Notes: generated by a model from the letters alone, not told the origin. A stretch of DNA of 64,000 bases from Lysobacterales bacterium (GCA_020442465.1 JAGRJY010000178.1:62001-126000), one strand, 5' to 3'. Counted from the stretch's first letter, positions 26,300-36,491 are shown. Program-made: numbers and translations.

Positions 26300-27008
26300 C
26301 GGGACCGCCACGGCTGCGGACCTGCCAGCCCAACCATGAAGACCGGGTATCCGCGGCTGCACTGGCATCGCATCGGGCAGTCGGCAGAGGTTCCGAGTCG
26401 ACCACCAGCGCAAGGTGAAACGCCTCGTCGGAGTACGTCCATGCGCGGGCGACCGCATCCGCCGTCGGCCGCACGCTGAGTGCCTGCAAGGTTTCCGGCA
26501 GGGCCGAGCCTAAGTCGGCTTTGATCCAGGCCTCCTTGACTGCCCAGCGCGCCAGCAGGTGGTCGTCATCGGGCTCCTCGGCGTCGTCGGCTTCGCGCAG
26601 CAGCGCGCGAATGTGTTCGGCCATCGTGCGCGGCCGCTGCTCGATGTCGAGTCCGATGCGACCGCGGCCGCAGCCCGCGGCGACCCAGGCTTGGCTGTGG
26701 CTGAGCGCCAGCGACAGTCCGGATCCGGTCGATGCCAGAGCGGGCGGCGCGCCGGGACGGTCATCGAGGAGAACGTCTGCGACTACGCCGCCAAGGACTT
26801 CGGCGACCACCTCGCGCAGCAGCCAATGACCGGCGCGATATTCGTCGCGACGCCGGCTGCTGCCAAATGCCGCAAAACGCTGGCGCTCGCTCTCGCTCAT
26901 CCAGTCGTATCCGCTCGGAACCCGGGTGAGCACCTGCTCAATCCGCGCCACGGCCAGCCTCGGTGGCGCCGCGCGCGTGCCGGGGCCGGGAACGGATTCG
27001 GGATGCAT
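26292..27008 (-). CDS. 4'-phosphopantetheinyl transferase (Sfp/HetI type)
   Basis: 238 residues. Motifs of the Sfp superfamily are clear: SLALSHSQAWVAAG, IGLDIEQ with the metal-binding Asp and Glu, and WAVKEAWIKA with the catalytic Lys-Glu pair. The enzyme moves phosphopantetheine from CoA to carrier proteins of fatty-acid, polyketide or peptide synthases in the cytoplasm. No such synthase is in the window. ATG 27008 is preferred (GAGG 7 bases upstream); GTG 27014 also has a usable GGAG. It overlaps the YdeI-like gene. Confidence 0.88.
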   Translation of the reverse strand: MHPESVPGPGTRAAPPRLAVARIEQVLTRVPSGYDWMSESERQRFAAFGSSRRRDEYRAGHWLLREVVAEVLGGVVADVLLDDRPGAPPALASTGSGLSLALSHSQAWVAAGCGRGRIGLDIEQRPRTMAEHIRALLREADDAEEPDDDHLLARWAVKEAWIKADLGSALPETLQALSVRPTADAVARAWTYSDEAFHLALVVDSEPLPTARCDASAAADTRSSWLGWQVRSRGGPDG

Positions 27009-27077
27009 CAGCACGCCTCGCTCCGCTTGGCCGCGTACGGACGATTCCCGGGCATGCCGCGCGATCGCCGGTACATC

Positions 27078-27725
27078 TCAGCGTCGTCGATCGAACGGCC
27101 AGCGCCCGCGCCAGTACTGGATCAGGCCGTAGCCGAAAGCCATGCCGCCCAGGTGCGCGAAATGCGCCACGCCGGTTTGCGTGCCGGTCACGCCGAGATA
27201 AAGCTCCAGCAGACCATAGAGCACGACGAGCGTACGCGCTCGCATCGGGATCGGCGGAATCAGCAGCAGCACGCGGCGATTCGGAAACAGGATGGCGTAG
27301 GCCAGCAGGATGCCGAACACGCCACCCGAGGCGCCCACCGTCGGATAGATACCGGCGCCGCTGTAGGCCGACCAGCTGGCCACCCCGAGCTGGATGAAAC
27401 CGGCACCGACCATGCAGGTGAAGTAGTAGGTGAGGAAGCGCTGCTGGCCCCAGACGAGTTCGATCTGCGCACCGAACATGAACAAGGCGAGCATGTTGAA
27501 GAACAGGTGCTCGAAGCCGCCGTGCAGGAACCCGTAGCTGACCACCTGCCAGGGCAGGAAGCCGACCGTGGTCGGCATCCCCCGCGGATCGAGGGCGGGA
27601 AATTCTCCCCAGGGCCAGAGCATGAAATCGACCGAGGCCGACGGTCCAAGCCACTGGAACAGGAAGAAGGCGATGACGTTGGCCAGCAACAGGGAGCGTG
27701 TGGCCGGCGGAATCTGCTCTAGCAA
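27078..27725 (-). CDS. Rhomboid-family intramembrane serine protease
   Basis: About 215 residues with six hydrophobic segments. The catalytic Ser lies in GASGGVFG and the His in HFAHLGGMAFG; the L1/helix-2 region reads SYGFLHGGFEHLFFNMLALF, with the His and Asn typical of rhomboids. It cleaves membrane protein substrates within the inner membrane. No ATG gives a sensible N-terminus. The start is placed at TTG 27725 because GGGAG lies 5 bases upstream and LLEQIPPATRSLLLANVIAF follows directly. The longer frame upstream is not rhomboid-like. Substrates are unknown. Confidence 0.88.
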   Translation of the reverse strand: MLEQIPPATRSLLLANVIAFFLFQWLGPSASVDFMLWPWGEFPALDPRGMPTTVGFLPWQVVSYGFLHGGFEHLFFNMLALFMFGAQIELVWGQQRFLTYYFTCMVGAGFIQLGVASWSAYSGAGIYPTVGASGGVFGILLAYAILFPNRRVLLLIPPIPMRARTLVVLYGLLELYLGVTGTQTGVAHFAHLGGMAFGYGLIQYWRGRWPFDRRR

Positions 27726-27887
27726 TCGATCTCCCGGATCGCGACGCTGCGCGGGGCAGCCTGAGGAGCGCCTATCATATCGACCCACCGTGAACGACGG
27801 CATGGTGCCCGACACCCGGGCCGCGTCGGGCTCGCACTCATCACGTGCTCACGCGACCCCGCGCGCCACTCCAGGACGAACCGCAAG

Positions 27888-28484
27888 ATGCTTGAAGGCG
27901 CGCTGTTGGATCAACTGGTCGAGCGCGGTTTCGCGGTCAGCGATGCCCTGCTTGACCACGCGCTGGTGCGCGACTTGTCGCGCGACCTGTGCACGGCGCT
28001 GGACGCCGGCGCGCTGCACGAAGCCGCGGTGGGAAAGTCGCGCACTCGCCAGACTGCGATCCGCGGCGATCGTACCCTGTGGATCGAAGCCGACCCCGCG
28101 CACCCCGCGCGCGCTGCGCTGCTTGCGGCACTCGATGACCTCGCGCAATCGCTGAACCGGTCGCTGATGCTCGGCATCGACCACGTCGAAGCGCACTACG
28201 CCGCCTACCCGGCCGGGGCGACCTACGCGCGTCACCGCGACCGGTTCCGCGACGACGACGCCCGGGTCATCTCCTTCACCTGCTACTTGAACGAGACGTG
28301 GCGCACGGAAGACGGCGGCTGCCTGCGCCTGTACGCCCCCGACCCGGTGGACGTACTGCCCGTGCTCGGACGCTGCACGTTGTTTCGCAGCGATACGATC
28401 GAACACGAAGTGCTGCCGGCCACGCGCACGCGGCTCAGCATCGCCGGATGGTTTCGCCGCCGGGATGCGGTGCTGCGCCGCTAG
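27888..28484 (+). CDS. 2-oxoglutarate/Fe(II)-dependent oxygenase (SM-20/prolyl 4-hydroxylase-like)
   Basis: 198 residues with the double-stranded beta-helix motifs of 2OG-Fe(II) oxygenases: HRDRF (H-x-D), the distal His in SDTIEHEVLP, and the 2OG-binding Arg ten residues on in TRTRLSIAGWFRR. The core strand VISFTCYLNETW is typical of SM-20 and PKHD-type hydroxylases. It may hydroxylate a protein or small molecule; the substrate cannot be predicted. The facing gene order gives no clue: it is divergent from the rhomboid and convergent with the SGNH hydrolase. No signal peptide. Confidence 0.85.
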   Translation: MLEGALLDQLVERGFAVSDALLDHALVRDLSRDLCTALDAGALHEAAVGKSRTRQTAIRGDRTLWIEADPAHPARAALLAALDDLAQSLNRSLMLGIDHVEAHYAAYPAGATYARHRDRFRDDDARVISFTCYLNETWRTEDGGCLRLYAPDPVDVLPVLGRCTLFRSDTIEHEVLPATRTRLSIAGWFRRRDAVLRR

Positions 28485-28507
28485 CTCGCGTTCGGTCGAC
28501 GCGGCTT

Positions 28508-30079
28508 TCAGCGGCCGGCCAGGCCCTGCTGCCGATGCGCCTGCCACGCCGCGCGCTGAACGATGGCGACATCCTGCGCATCGAGTCGCACCGTCCCGCC
28601 GCCGACCTGCAGCGTGGGCGGTAGTCCTTCGGGTGATTCGCGATACAGCGACGCAAACAGCGTCGCCGCGGCGGCGTAGGTGCCGAGCGCACTGGGATGG
28701 AAGTCGTCGCTGCCATACAAGGCCAGCTGCGCATCCTCCCGCCAGGCCGCGCGCCAGGCCTCGCCTGCCGGCACGAACATGCCATCCACCGCTTCCGCCG
28801 CACCGCGATAGGACTGCCTGACGGCGTCGAAGAATGCGACTCGCGACGCGTCGGGCCAGACCATGTAGAGCGCCGGCTTGGCGCCGGCTGCTCGAATGGG
28901 GCCGGAGAACGTCACGGTCCAGTCCCGAAGATAGATCTGATTCTCGGGCAGCGAGGATGGCCCCTGCTGCATCACCACCACGTCGTAGTGGGCCGTGTCG
29001 AGCTCCTGCAGCGCACGCCCGTCCTGATAGAGGTCTTCCAGACTGGCGCCACCTGAGGTGATGCTGCGAACGATCAACTGCTTGCCGGCCTGCGCGGCCA
29101 GCGCACGCAGCATGCCCGGCAGATCGTTGGTGTAGGTCAGACTGTTGCCGAGGAACAGCACGCGCGCGCCGTTTGGCAGCGGACTTGCGTCGGATGCAAA
29201 CACCCGCACCCGCACGTCGAGTGCGGATTTGCTCTCCGACAGCGTCACCCGGCGAAGGTCGACGCCCGGCTCGTTGCCCTGCAGGTCGTGCGCCGGGTCA
29301 TCGCGCGTCCAAACCGCGAGTTCAGTGCCACGCGGCGGATCCGCCAGGGTCGCCGCGGCCGGCAGCGTGTGCAGAAAGAGCAGCACTGCGGTCACAGCGA
29401 CCACAGCGACAATGGGCAGCACCGCGCCTGCGCTGCGTGACCCGCGGCACCCGGCGCGCCGCGAGACCAGCATCCCCCAAATCGCCAGCGCGGCGACCGC
29501 GCAGCCCCCGGCCCAGCCATCCAGGGCCGGAATGTCGATCGGCGCCGGCCCCTGCAGCGCGAACGCGGGCAACGGCCATGCTCCGTTCCCCGCGATATCC
29601 AGGGCACCGCTCATCGGCTCTTCGGCGAACACGAACAGGGTTCGCGTTCGGGGTGACGCGAGGGCGCCCGCCGGCAGCTGCCAATGCACCACATCGTCGT
29701 CCTGCCAGCTGCCACCGCGCTCGATCGGCGACTCGACAGCGACTTCCTGCTGCAGGTGCCACGCCCCCACGCGACAGACGAAGTGGCGCACCACGAATAC
29801 GCGCTCGCCGTCCGATTCCGCTTCCCAGCGCGCGTCCAGTCCGCGCCACTGATGGAGACCGCGTTCCATGCTGCAGGCCTCACCCGCAGCGTCAAGGTCA
29901 GCCAGGAGGTGATAGCGGACCACGGGCCCCGGCTGGGCCACGCAGGGTTCGTGCAGGCCAGCCAGGAGCAGTGCCACGAGCAGGCCGCCCATCTTCCCTG
30001 CGCCTCGTGACGAGCGCAGCAGGGTGTGCAGCGGCGACCGCCGGGTTTCGCCAAGGTGTACACGGCTGTGGTAGTTCAT
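28508..30079 (-). CDS. Membrane-anchored SGNH/GDSL-like hydrolase
   Basis: 523 residues from ATG 30079 (GGAG 9 bases upstream). A hydrophobic segment at about 30-48 (GGLLVALLLAG) is a signal or anchor. Residues about 50-180 are a beta-rich exported domain with several Trp and Cys. Two further hydrophobic helices lie at about 195-210 and 222-246. The C-terminal 220 residues carry SGNH motifs: block I VLFLGNSLTYTND, a Gly-containing segment SGGASLEDL, and block V DDFHPSALGTY with the Asp-x-His pair. It may act on esters or acetyl groups of envelope polymers. Two-membrane-span topology and substrate are inference. Confidence 0.75.
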   Translation of the reverse strand: MNYHSRVHLGETRRSPLHTLLRSSRGAGKMGGLLVALLLAGLHEPCVAQPGPVVRYHLLADLDAAGEACSMERGLHQWRGLDARWEAESDGERVFVVRHFVCRVGAWHLQQEVAVESPIERGGSWQDDDVVHWQLPAGALASPRTRTLFVFAEEPMSGALDIAGNGAWPLPAFALQGPAPIDIPALDGWAGGCAVAALAIWGMLVSRRAGCRGSRSAGAVLPIVAVVAVTAVLLFLHTLPAAATLADPPRGTELAVWTRDDPAHDLQGNEPGVDLRRVTLSESKSALDVRVRVFASDASPLPNGARVLFLGNSLTYTNDLPGMLRALAAQAGKQLIVRSITSGGASLEDLYQDGRALQELDTAHYDVVVMQQGPSSLPENQIYLRDWTVTFSGPIRAAGAKPALYMVWPDASRVAFFDAVRQSYRGAAEAVDGMFVPAGEAWRAAWREDAQLALYGSDDFHPSALGTYAAAATLFASLYRESPEGLPPTLQVGGGTVRLDAQDVAIVQRAAWQAHRQQGLAGR

Positions 30080-30313
30080 GCGCGGGCTTCTCCGGATCAT
30101 GGGCGGCATCGACCTCCGCTGTGCCCCGAGCGTGCGACCCGGCCGGCATCCCGGTCCTGAGCAAACCCTGCGTTCGGTGTCCTGTTTTTCTCCCCTGCAC
30201 GCGATCGCTGGGGCTTGAGAGCCGCGCATGCCCTGCAGACTGGCGGACGCCGTCATGGCACGAGCGCCGGTAGTCGCTACACTGCCGCCCCCACAGCTGG
30301 CTGCTCCGTCCCT

Positions 30314-30775
30314 ATGCCCTCCGTCCGCCTGGCCACCCGCGACGACATTCCCGAACTGATGCGCATCCGCGCCGCCGTGCGCGAGAACCGGCTGGTCAGT
30401 CGTGTGATCGGTGCCGAAGAGATCCGCCACGAGATCGAAGTGAGCGGGCGCGGCTGGGTGGTGGATGCGCCGACCCCGGCTCGAGAAGATCAACCTGGCA
30501 AACCGACACTCGGTGGATTCGCGATCGGCAACCGCGACACGGGCAATATCTGGGCGCTGTTCGTGGATCCGATTTGCGAGGGCTGCGGCATCGGCCGCAG
30601 CCTGCACGACGTCATGATCGGCTGGCTGTTCGATCAGGGGCTGACCCGCCTGCATCTCAGCACCGAAGCTGGCACCCGCGCCGAGTCGTTCTATCGTCGG
30701 GCCGGCTGGACCGAGACCGGGCGCAACGCCCACGGCGAAATCGAGTTCGAGATGCTGCGGCCTGCCGGTCGCTGA
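30314..30775 (+). CDS. GNAT-family N-acetyltransferase
   Basis: 153 residues starting MPSVRLATRDDIPELMRIR, a typical GNAT beta1-alpha1. The acetyl-CoA loop is altered but recognisable (ALFVDPICEGCGIGRSLHDVMIGWL, Q/R-x-x-G-x-G/A region), followed by LHLSTEAGTRAESFYRRAGW, the usual beta5 to C-terminal signature. The acceptor substrate is unknown. The frame stays open about 100 bases further upstream, but the ATG at 30314 matches family starts. It is divergent from the SGNH hydrolase, and its stop lies two bases before the convergent ATL gene end. Confidence 0.88.
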   Translation: MPSVRLATRDDIPELMRIRAAVRENRLVSRVIGAEEIRHEIEVSGRGWVVDAPTPAREDQPGKPTLGGFAIGNRDTGNIWALFVDPICEGCGIGRSLHDVMIGWLFDQGLTRLHLSTEAGTRAESFYRRAGWTETGRNAHGEIEFEMLRPAGR

Positions 30776-30776
30776 C

Positions 30777-31136
30777 CTAGCGTCGCTTCGTCGGTGCTGG
30801 GCCCCAGATCATGGCGTCCAAGCTGGCGCCCGGATCAGGCTGCACCGAGCGCACCCGCCCCGCCTGAACCGGCACGCCCTCGGCGCGCAGCCGGCGTACT
30901 TGCTCCTTGAACGACCGGGAACCGGGCGGAAACGCAATGCGCCCGTCCGCGCGCAACACGCGATGCCAGGGCAAGTCGCCATCGCCCAGTTTCAGCGCAG
31001 CGACCACCTGGCGCGCGCCGCGCGGCAACCCGGCGAGGCGCCCTACCTCGGCGTAGCTGCGCGTCTGCCCGGATGGAATCGCGCGCACGGCGCGCCAGAT
31101 CGCTTCGTTTCTTTGCCGGGAAGACAGCTCAGCCAT
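30777..31136 (-). CDS. Alkyltransferase-like DNA-damage protein (ATL, O6-methylguanine binding)
   Basis: 119 residues corresponding to the DNA-binding domain of O6-alkylguanine-DNA alkyltransferases: a winged helix with IPSGQTRSYAEVGRLAG and the Arg finger, then PWHRVLRADGRI. The alkyl-accepting Cys of the usual PCHR motif is Trp (PWHR), the hallmark of ATL proteins, which bind O6-alkylguanine without repairing it and hand the lesion to nucleotide excision repair. The start MAELSSRQ is chosen because the frame upstream runs over the divergent promoter. Family knowledge gives the role; no experiment is implied. Confidence 0.9.
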   Translation of the reverse strand: MAELSSRQRNEAIWRAVRAIPSGQTRSYAEVGRLAGLPRGARQVVAALKLGDGDLPWHRVLRADGRIAFPPGSRSFKEQVRRLRAEGVPVQAGRVRSVQPDPGASLDAMIWGPAPTKRR

Positions 31137-31178
31137 GGGGCAGTAGCATAGGCGGTCTTTTCGACCGATCGGTTTTCC

Positions 31179-31586
31179 ATGCAGAACTTCGAACAGATTC
31201 GCGCCCATGTCGTGGCCAACTACAAGATCAAGACCAACGACCCCTACCTGCTCGGCCTCGAACTGACGATCGCCGGTGGCAGCCGCCGCCAGGGCATCTT
31301 CCTGGCCGAACTCGAAGGCGACGACGGCCGCAAGTACCTGCGCGTGAGTACCGCCATCGCACCGATGACCGGCATCGATCCGAAGCGCGCGCTGCGTTTC
31401 AACTGGGCGCAGCGGGTCGGCTACCTGGCACAGTCCGACTTCGATGGCGTGCCCTACTTGCAGCTGTGCGACAACCGTCCGTACGACAGCCTCACCGCGG
31501 CCGAAATCGACCGACTGATCATCGAGATCGGTGGTCTGGGGGATGGCCTTGAGCAGGCGTTCTCGGCCGGTGGAGACGTCTTCTGA
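31179..31586 (+). CDS. Conserved-looking hypothetical protein, 135 residues
   Basis: I do not recognise this family with confidence. The protein is soluble, alternating beta strands (YLLGLELTIAGGSRR, RQGIFLAELEG, KYLRVSTAIAP) and ending in an amphipathic helix (AEIDRLIIEIGGLGDGLEQAF). This order resembles the YbjN or type III secretion chaperone fold, which is only a suggestion. No signal peptide or Cys-rich motif. The ATG at 31179 has no clear Shine-Dalgarno. The gene is divergent from the ATL gene and 17 bases before a small membrane protein gene on the same strand. Confidence 0.65.
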   Translation: MQNFEQIRAHVVANYKIKTNDPYLLGLELTIAGGSRRQGIFLAELEGDDGRKYLRVSTAIAPMTGIDPKRALRFNWAQRVGYLAQSDFDGVPYLQLCDNRPYDSLTAAEIDRLIIEIGGLGDGLEQAFSAGGDVF

Positions 31587-31603
31587 ACGGCACACCGCTG
31601 CCC

Positions 31604-31969
31604 TTGAAGCGCTCGCATGCCGAGCGCGTGAAGACCATGCAGGCCCGGATGGAGTCCTTGGGCTTTTCGCTGAACGAGCATTCGCCGAAGCTGTGGCGAC
31701 TCGCCTGGCGCGCCGGCATTGCGCTGCCGCCGCCGTTTCAGGCGAGCTTCCTCGGCAATTTCCTGCTCTGCGCAGGGCTCTTCCCGTTGGGGTTGGGCGT
31801 GCTGTTCGCCTTGCGTGAAACCGACATGGCGAAAGCGCTGACCCCCTATCCGGGCTGGGTGATCACTGGGCTCACGGTCGCCGGCCTGCTCACCGGATTG
31901 GCCTTGGCAGCCTACTGGCGATCCAGGCGCATCAAGTTCGGCTTGCCGCTCTGGCACGAGGCCGAGTAG
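31604..31969 (+). CDS. Small membrane protein, DUF6404-like
   Basis: 121 residues drawn from TTG 31604; GTG 31628 or ATG 31637 are possible shorter starts. The N-terminal 45 residues are basic and helical (HAERVKTMQARMESLGF, LWRLAWRAGIALPPP). Two hydrophobic segments follow at about 50-68 and 84-104, then a basic tail ending GLPLWHEAE. Helix-PPP-two-TM-basic-tail is the pattern I associate with DUF6404, a family of unknown function. No enzymatic motif is visible. Possibly co-transcribed with the preceding hypothetical gene. Confidence 0.6.
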   Translation: MKRSHAERVKTMQARMESLGFSLNEHSPKLWRLAWRAGIALPPPFQASFLGNFLLCAGLFPLGLGVLFALRETDMAKALTPYPGWVITGLTVAGLLTGLALAAYWRSRRIKFGLPLWHEAE

Positions 31970-31987
31970 CGCTCGAACAGGCGCCGC

Positions 31988-32704
31988 TCATCCCTGGGTC
32001 TGGCGGTGCGGATTGACCTTGGGATGGCGCATGTCGCGGCCGTCGACGAGGTAGTAGACGTACATCGCGATGTTCTTGGCGTGGTCGCCGATGCGTTCCA
32101 GCCCCTTGGCGGCGAACAGCAGCTGGACGCCCACCGACACCAGTTCCGACTCGTTGCGGATCGCCCCGCTCAGGTGCTCGATGCTGCGCACGAATGCCTT
32201 GTCGACGAGATCATCGGACTCGCGCACTGACTCGGCGCGCTCGAGATCCAGGCGAACCAGCGCATCGAGCGCATCGTGCAGCATCTTCAGGGCATGGTTG
32301 GCAAGCGTCGCGACCGGCGGAATGAGCTTGCCACGGAGATCGTCGTCGAGTTGGTCCGAAAGGTCGCGGGTCGCCCGCGCCACCTTCTTCGCCTCGTCGC
32401 CAATCCGTTCGAGATCGTTGACCGTTTTCGACAGCGTGAGGATGGTGCGCAGATCGACACCCAGCGGGGCGCGCAGTGCCAGCAGGCTTGCGATCTCTTC
32501 GTCCGCCCGCAGTTCGATGCGATCGATCTCGCGATCGCCCTGCACGACGTCCTTGGCTTGCTCGACGTCGCCGGTCTGCAGCGACTCCACCGCACGGCGG
32601 AGCTGCTCCTCGACCAGTCCGCCCATGCGCAGCACCAGGTCGCGCAGGGTGGACAACTCTTCGTCGAATTTCTTGATGGTGTGACCCATGTGCGACATCG
32701 CCAT
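31988..32704 (-). CDS. phoU: Phosphate signalling protein PhoU
   Basis: 238 residues forming two PhoU three-helix bundles. Each has the acidic metal-binding motif region (ADEEIASLLAL...LERIGDEAKKVA and GLERIGDHAKNIAMYVYYLVDG). PhoU couples the Pst transporter to the PhoR kinase, keeping the Pho regulon off when phosphate is plentiful, and prevents excess uptake. It is the last gene of the porin-pstSCAB-phoU series, 20 bases after pstB. Length and motifs match the family; identity is secure. Confidence 0.96.
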   Translation of the reverse strand: MAMSHMGHTIKKFDEELSTLRDLVLRMGGLVEEQLRRAVESLQTGDVEQAKDVVQGDREIDRIELRADEEIASLLALRAPLGVDLRTILTLSKTVNDLERIGDEAKKVARATRDLSDQLDDDLRGKLIPPVATLANHALKMLHDALDALVRLDLERAESVRESDDLVDKAFVRSIEHLSGAIRNESELVSVGVQLLFAAKGLERIGDHAKNIAMYVYYLVDGRDMRHPKVNPHRQTQG

Positions 32705-32724
32705 GGCTGGCCTCCCTTCCCTCG

Positions 32725-33504
32725 TCAGCCGAATCGGCCGGTGATGTAGTTCTCAGTCTGCTCTTTCTTCGGCCGCGTGAAAATCTGCTCGGTCTCGCCG
32801 AACTCGACCAACTCGCCCAGATACATGAAGGCGGTGTGTCGCGAAATCCGCCCCGCCTGCTGCATGTTGTGGGTGACGATGAGAATGGTGACCCGACGCT
32901 TCAACTCGATGATCAGCTCTTCGATGCTCGCCGTCGCAATCGGATCAAGCGCCGAGGTCGGCTCGTCGAACAGCACGATCTCGGGCTCGGTGGCAAGGGT
33001 GCGCGCAATGCACAGGCGCTGCTGCTGGCCGCCAGAAAGGCTGGTGGCCAGGGAATCCAGACGATCCTTCACCTCGTCCCAGAGCGCCGCATCGCGCAGC
33101 GCCTTCTCGACTTTCTCGGCGATGACGCCGCGCCGTTTCTCGCCCAGGATGCGCAGCCCGTAGGCGACGTTCTCGAAGATCGACTTCGGGAACGGATTCG
33201 GCTTCTGGAACACCATGCCGATGCGGATGCGCGTTTCCACCGGATCGATATTCCGGGCCAGAAGATCGACGTCGTCCGGGTACAGGCGGATCTCGCCCTC
33301 GTAGCGACTGCCCGGGTAGAGGTCGTGCATGCGGTTGAAGCAGCGCAGCAGCGTCGACTTGCCGCAGCCGGAAGGCCCGATCAGTGCGGTGACCTCGTTG
33401 GCCTCGACGTCGAGGCTGACCTTCTTCAATGCGGCGAAGTCGCCGTAGTAGAAGTTCAGATCCTTGACGCGGGCCTTCACGTTGGGCGCCTGGGTTTCGC
33501 TCAT
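32725..33504 (-). CDS. pstB: Phosphate ABC transporter ATPase PstB
   Basis: 259 residues starting MSETQAP; ten more codons upstream stay open but overlap pstA. Walker [11 protein letters not shown]-loop [12 protein letters not shown], signature LSGGQQQRL, Walker [14 protein letters not shown] and H-loop VTHNMQQ are all intact. The Q-K-P-N-P-F-P sequence is specific to PstB. It powers high-affinity phosphate import with PstC and PstA in the inner membrane. It lies four bases after the pstA stop in the Pst operon. Confidence 0.97.
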   Translation of the reverse strand: MSETQAPNVKARVKDLNFYYGDFAALKKVSLDVEANEVTALIGPSGCGKSTLLRCFNRMHDLYPGSRYEGEIRLYPDDVDLLARNIDPVETRIRIGMVFQKPNPFPKSIFENVAYGLRILGEKRRGVIAEKVEKALRDAALWDEVKDRLDSLATSLSGGQQQRLCIARTLATEPEIVLFDEPTSALDPIATASIEELIIELKRRVTILIVTHNMQQAGRISRHTAFMYLGELVEFGETEQIFTRPKKEQTENYITGRFG

Positions 33505-33508
33505 GAAA

Positions 33509-34429
33509 TCACCACTTGATGCGCTTGCGCGCACGATAACGAAGCAGGATGGCGACCCCGTTCATCAGCAGGGTCATGCCCACCAGCACCACGCCCGCCG
33601 CCGCGGCGTTGACGTGGAAGGCGGCGTCGGGGCGCGAGATCCAGTTGAACATCTGGATCGGCATGACCGTGAACGGTGACGTCAGCCACTCGAAGTTGAG
33701 AAACGGTGCCGAAGCCTGAACGGGCGGCGCAGGCAGGAAGGCGATGAAGGTGACCGCGCCGATGGTGATCAGCGGTGCCGTCTCGCCAATGGCGCGCGAC
33801 AAGCCAATGATGACACCGGTCATGATGCCGGCAACCGAGTACGGCAACACATGATCGCGCGTGACCTGCCAGCGCGTCGCGCCCAAACCGTACGCAGCCT
33901 CGCGGATGGTCTGCGGCACGGCGCGGATGGCCTCGCGGGTGGCCACGATCACCACGGGAAGGATCATCATCGCCAGGGTGAGTCCTGCCGAGGCCACGCT
34001 GCGACCCAGCTGCAGCTGATGCACCATCAAGCCCAGGCCCAGCAGGCCGTAGATGATCGACGGCACACCGGCCAGGTTGTTGACGTTGATCTCGATGATC
34101 TCGCTGAACCAGCTCTTCGGAGCGTATTCCTCCAGCCAGATCCCTGCCGCCACTCCGACCGGCACAGCGGCCAGCGCGGTAACGAGCATCACCAGCAGCG
34201 AGCCCACCCACGCGGCCAGAATGCCCGCCTTGGCGGCACGTCGAGAGGGAAAGTTCTGGAAGAAGTCTGCGGTCAGGCGGTCACCGCCATCCATGACCAG
34301 CTGCAGGAACAGCGCAGCCAGAATCAGCATCATGGTCAGCATCACGACGAGGCCGACCACGTCGAGCAGCATGTCGCGGAACTTGTGGCGTGCGATCAGC
34401 GCACGGACTTCGGATTGCTGCAGCGCCAT
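33509..34429 (-). CDS. pstA: Phosphate ABC transporter permease PstA
   Basis: 306 residues with six main hydrophobic segments and the BPD_transp_1 EAA-like loop ([21 protein letters not shown]), followed by [21 protein letters not shown], a PstA/PstC signature. The N-terminal cytosolic stretch ([16 protein letters not shown]) precedes a first helix and the Asp/Phe-rich periplasmic part. It forms the membrane channel with PstC. The start is one base after the pstC stop, so translation is coupled. Confidence 0.96.
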   Translation of the reverse strand: MALQQSEVRALIARHKFRDMLLDVVGLVVMLTMMLILAALFLQLVMDGGDRLTADFFQNFPSRRAAKAGILAAWVGSLLVMLVTALAAVPVGVAAGIWLEEYAPKSWFSEIIEINVNNLAGVPSIIYGLLGLGLMVHQLQLGRSVASAGLTLAMMILPVVIVATREAIRAVPQTIREAAYGLGATRWQVTRDHVLPYSVAGIMTGVIIGLSRAIGETAPLITIGAVTFIAFLPAPPVQASAPFLNFEWLTSPFTVMPIQMFNWISRPDAAFHVNAAAAGVVLVGMTLLMNGVAILLRYRARKRIKW

Positions 34430-34430
34430 C

Positions 34431-35363
34431 TCAGTAGGCCTCCCGGTAGCGCTTGCGGACGAAGTAGCCGATGACGTTGAACACCAGGGTGACCACGAAC
34501 AAGGTCAGTCCGGCGGCGAAGATGCTGCGGTAGGCCAGTGAGTCGTGGGGGACGTCGCCCATCGAGACCTGGACGATGTACGCCGTGATGGTGGCCGCAG
34601 CCTCGGTGGGATTGAACGTCATGTTGGGCTGCTGCCCCGCAGCGATGGCCACGACCATGGTCTCGCCCACGGCCCGGGATACGCCGAGGATGTAGGACGC
34701 GACGATGCCCGAGGTGGCTGCCGGCATCACCACCTTGAATGCCGTCTGGAACCGGCTGGCGCCCATGGCATAGCTGGCTTCGCGGAAATGCATCGGCACC
34801 GAGCGCATGGCGTCTTCGGACAGGGAGCTGATGTACGGCACGATCATGATGCCGATCACCAGACCCGGGCCGAGCATGTTGAAGCCGGGCAGCCCGGGAA
34901 TGATCTTCTGCAGCATCGGCGTCACGAACAGCAGCGCGAAGTAGCCGAAGACCACGGTCGGGACACCGGCGATGAGCTCGAGGATGGGCTTGACCACCTC
35001 GCGCACGCGGGCCGACGCGAACTCGGACAGGTACACGGCGGTGACGGTTCCCAGCGGCACGGCGAACACCAGCGCGATGAGGCTGGTCATCAGCGTGCCG
35101 GACAGCAGCGGCAGGATGCCGTAGCGCGCATTCGCGAACAGCGGCGTCCACTGCGTGTCGGTCAGAAAGGTGAGAATCGACACCTCACTGAAGAAACCCG
35201 CGGATTCGAACAGCAGGATGAACACGATCGCGGCAGTGATGCCCACCGCCGACAGGGCGGCGAGCAGAAGGCCCGCCTCCACGACCGCCTCGGAAGGCGA
35301 TCGAAAACGACGCCGGCGCAAATTCCGCCTGGGTGTGGAGTCTCGCAGCACGGCGTCGCCCAT
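34431..35363 (-). CDS. pstC: Phosphate ABC transporter permease PstC
   Basis: 310 residues. A basic cytosolic N-terminus (STPRRNLRRRRFRSPSE) is followed by the first helix. TQWTPLFANARYGILPLLSGTL is the usual PstC entry segment, and the EAA loop reads REASYAMGASRFQTAFKVVMP, with GVSRAVGETMVVAIAAG after it. It pairs with PstA for phosphate passage through the inner membrane. It begins nine bases after the pstS stop and ends one base before pstA. Confidence 0.96.
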   Translation of the reverse strand: MGDAVLRDSTPRRNLRRRRFRSPSEAVVEAGLLLAALSAVGITAAIVFILLFESAGFFSEVSILTFLTDTQWTPLFANARYGILPLLSGTLMTSLIALVFAVPLGTVTAVYLSEFASARVREVVKPILELIAGVPTVVFGYFALLFVTPMLQKIIPGLPGFNMLGPGLVIGIMIVPYISSLSEDAMRSVPMHFREASYAMGASRFQTAFKVVMPAATSGIVASYILGVSRAVGETMVVAIAAGQQPNMTFNPTEAAATITAYIVQVSMGDVPHDSLAYRSIFAAGLTLFVVTLVFNVIGYFVRKRYREAY

Positions 35364-35372
35364 CGTCGCGGA

Positions 35373-36419
<1,047 letters not shown>

Positions 36420-36491
36420 GAGAGACCCTTGATTCAGACTCTTGAGAAGTGGACGTCGCCCTGAGGGGATCGGCGTCGTTGGCATGTCGCC

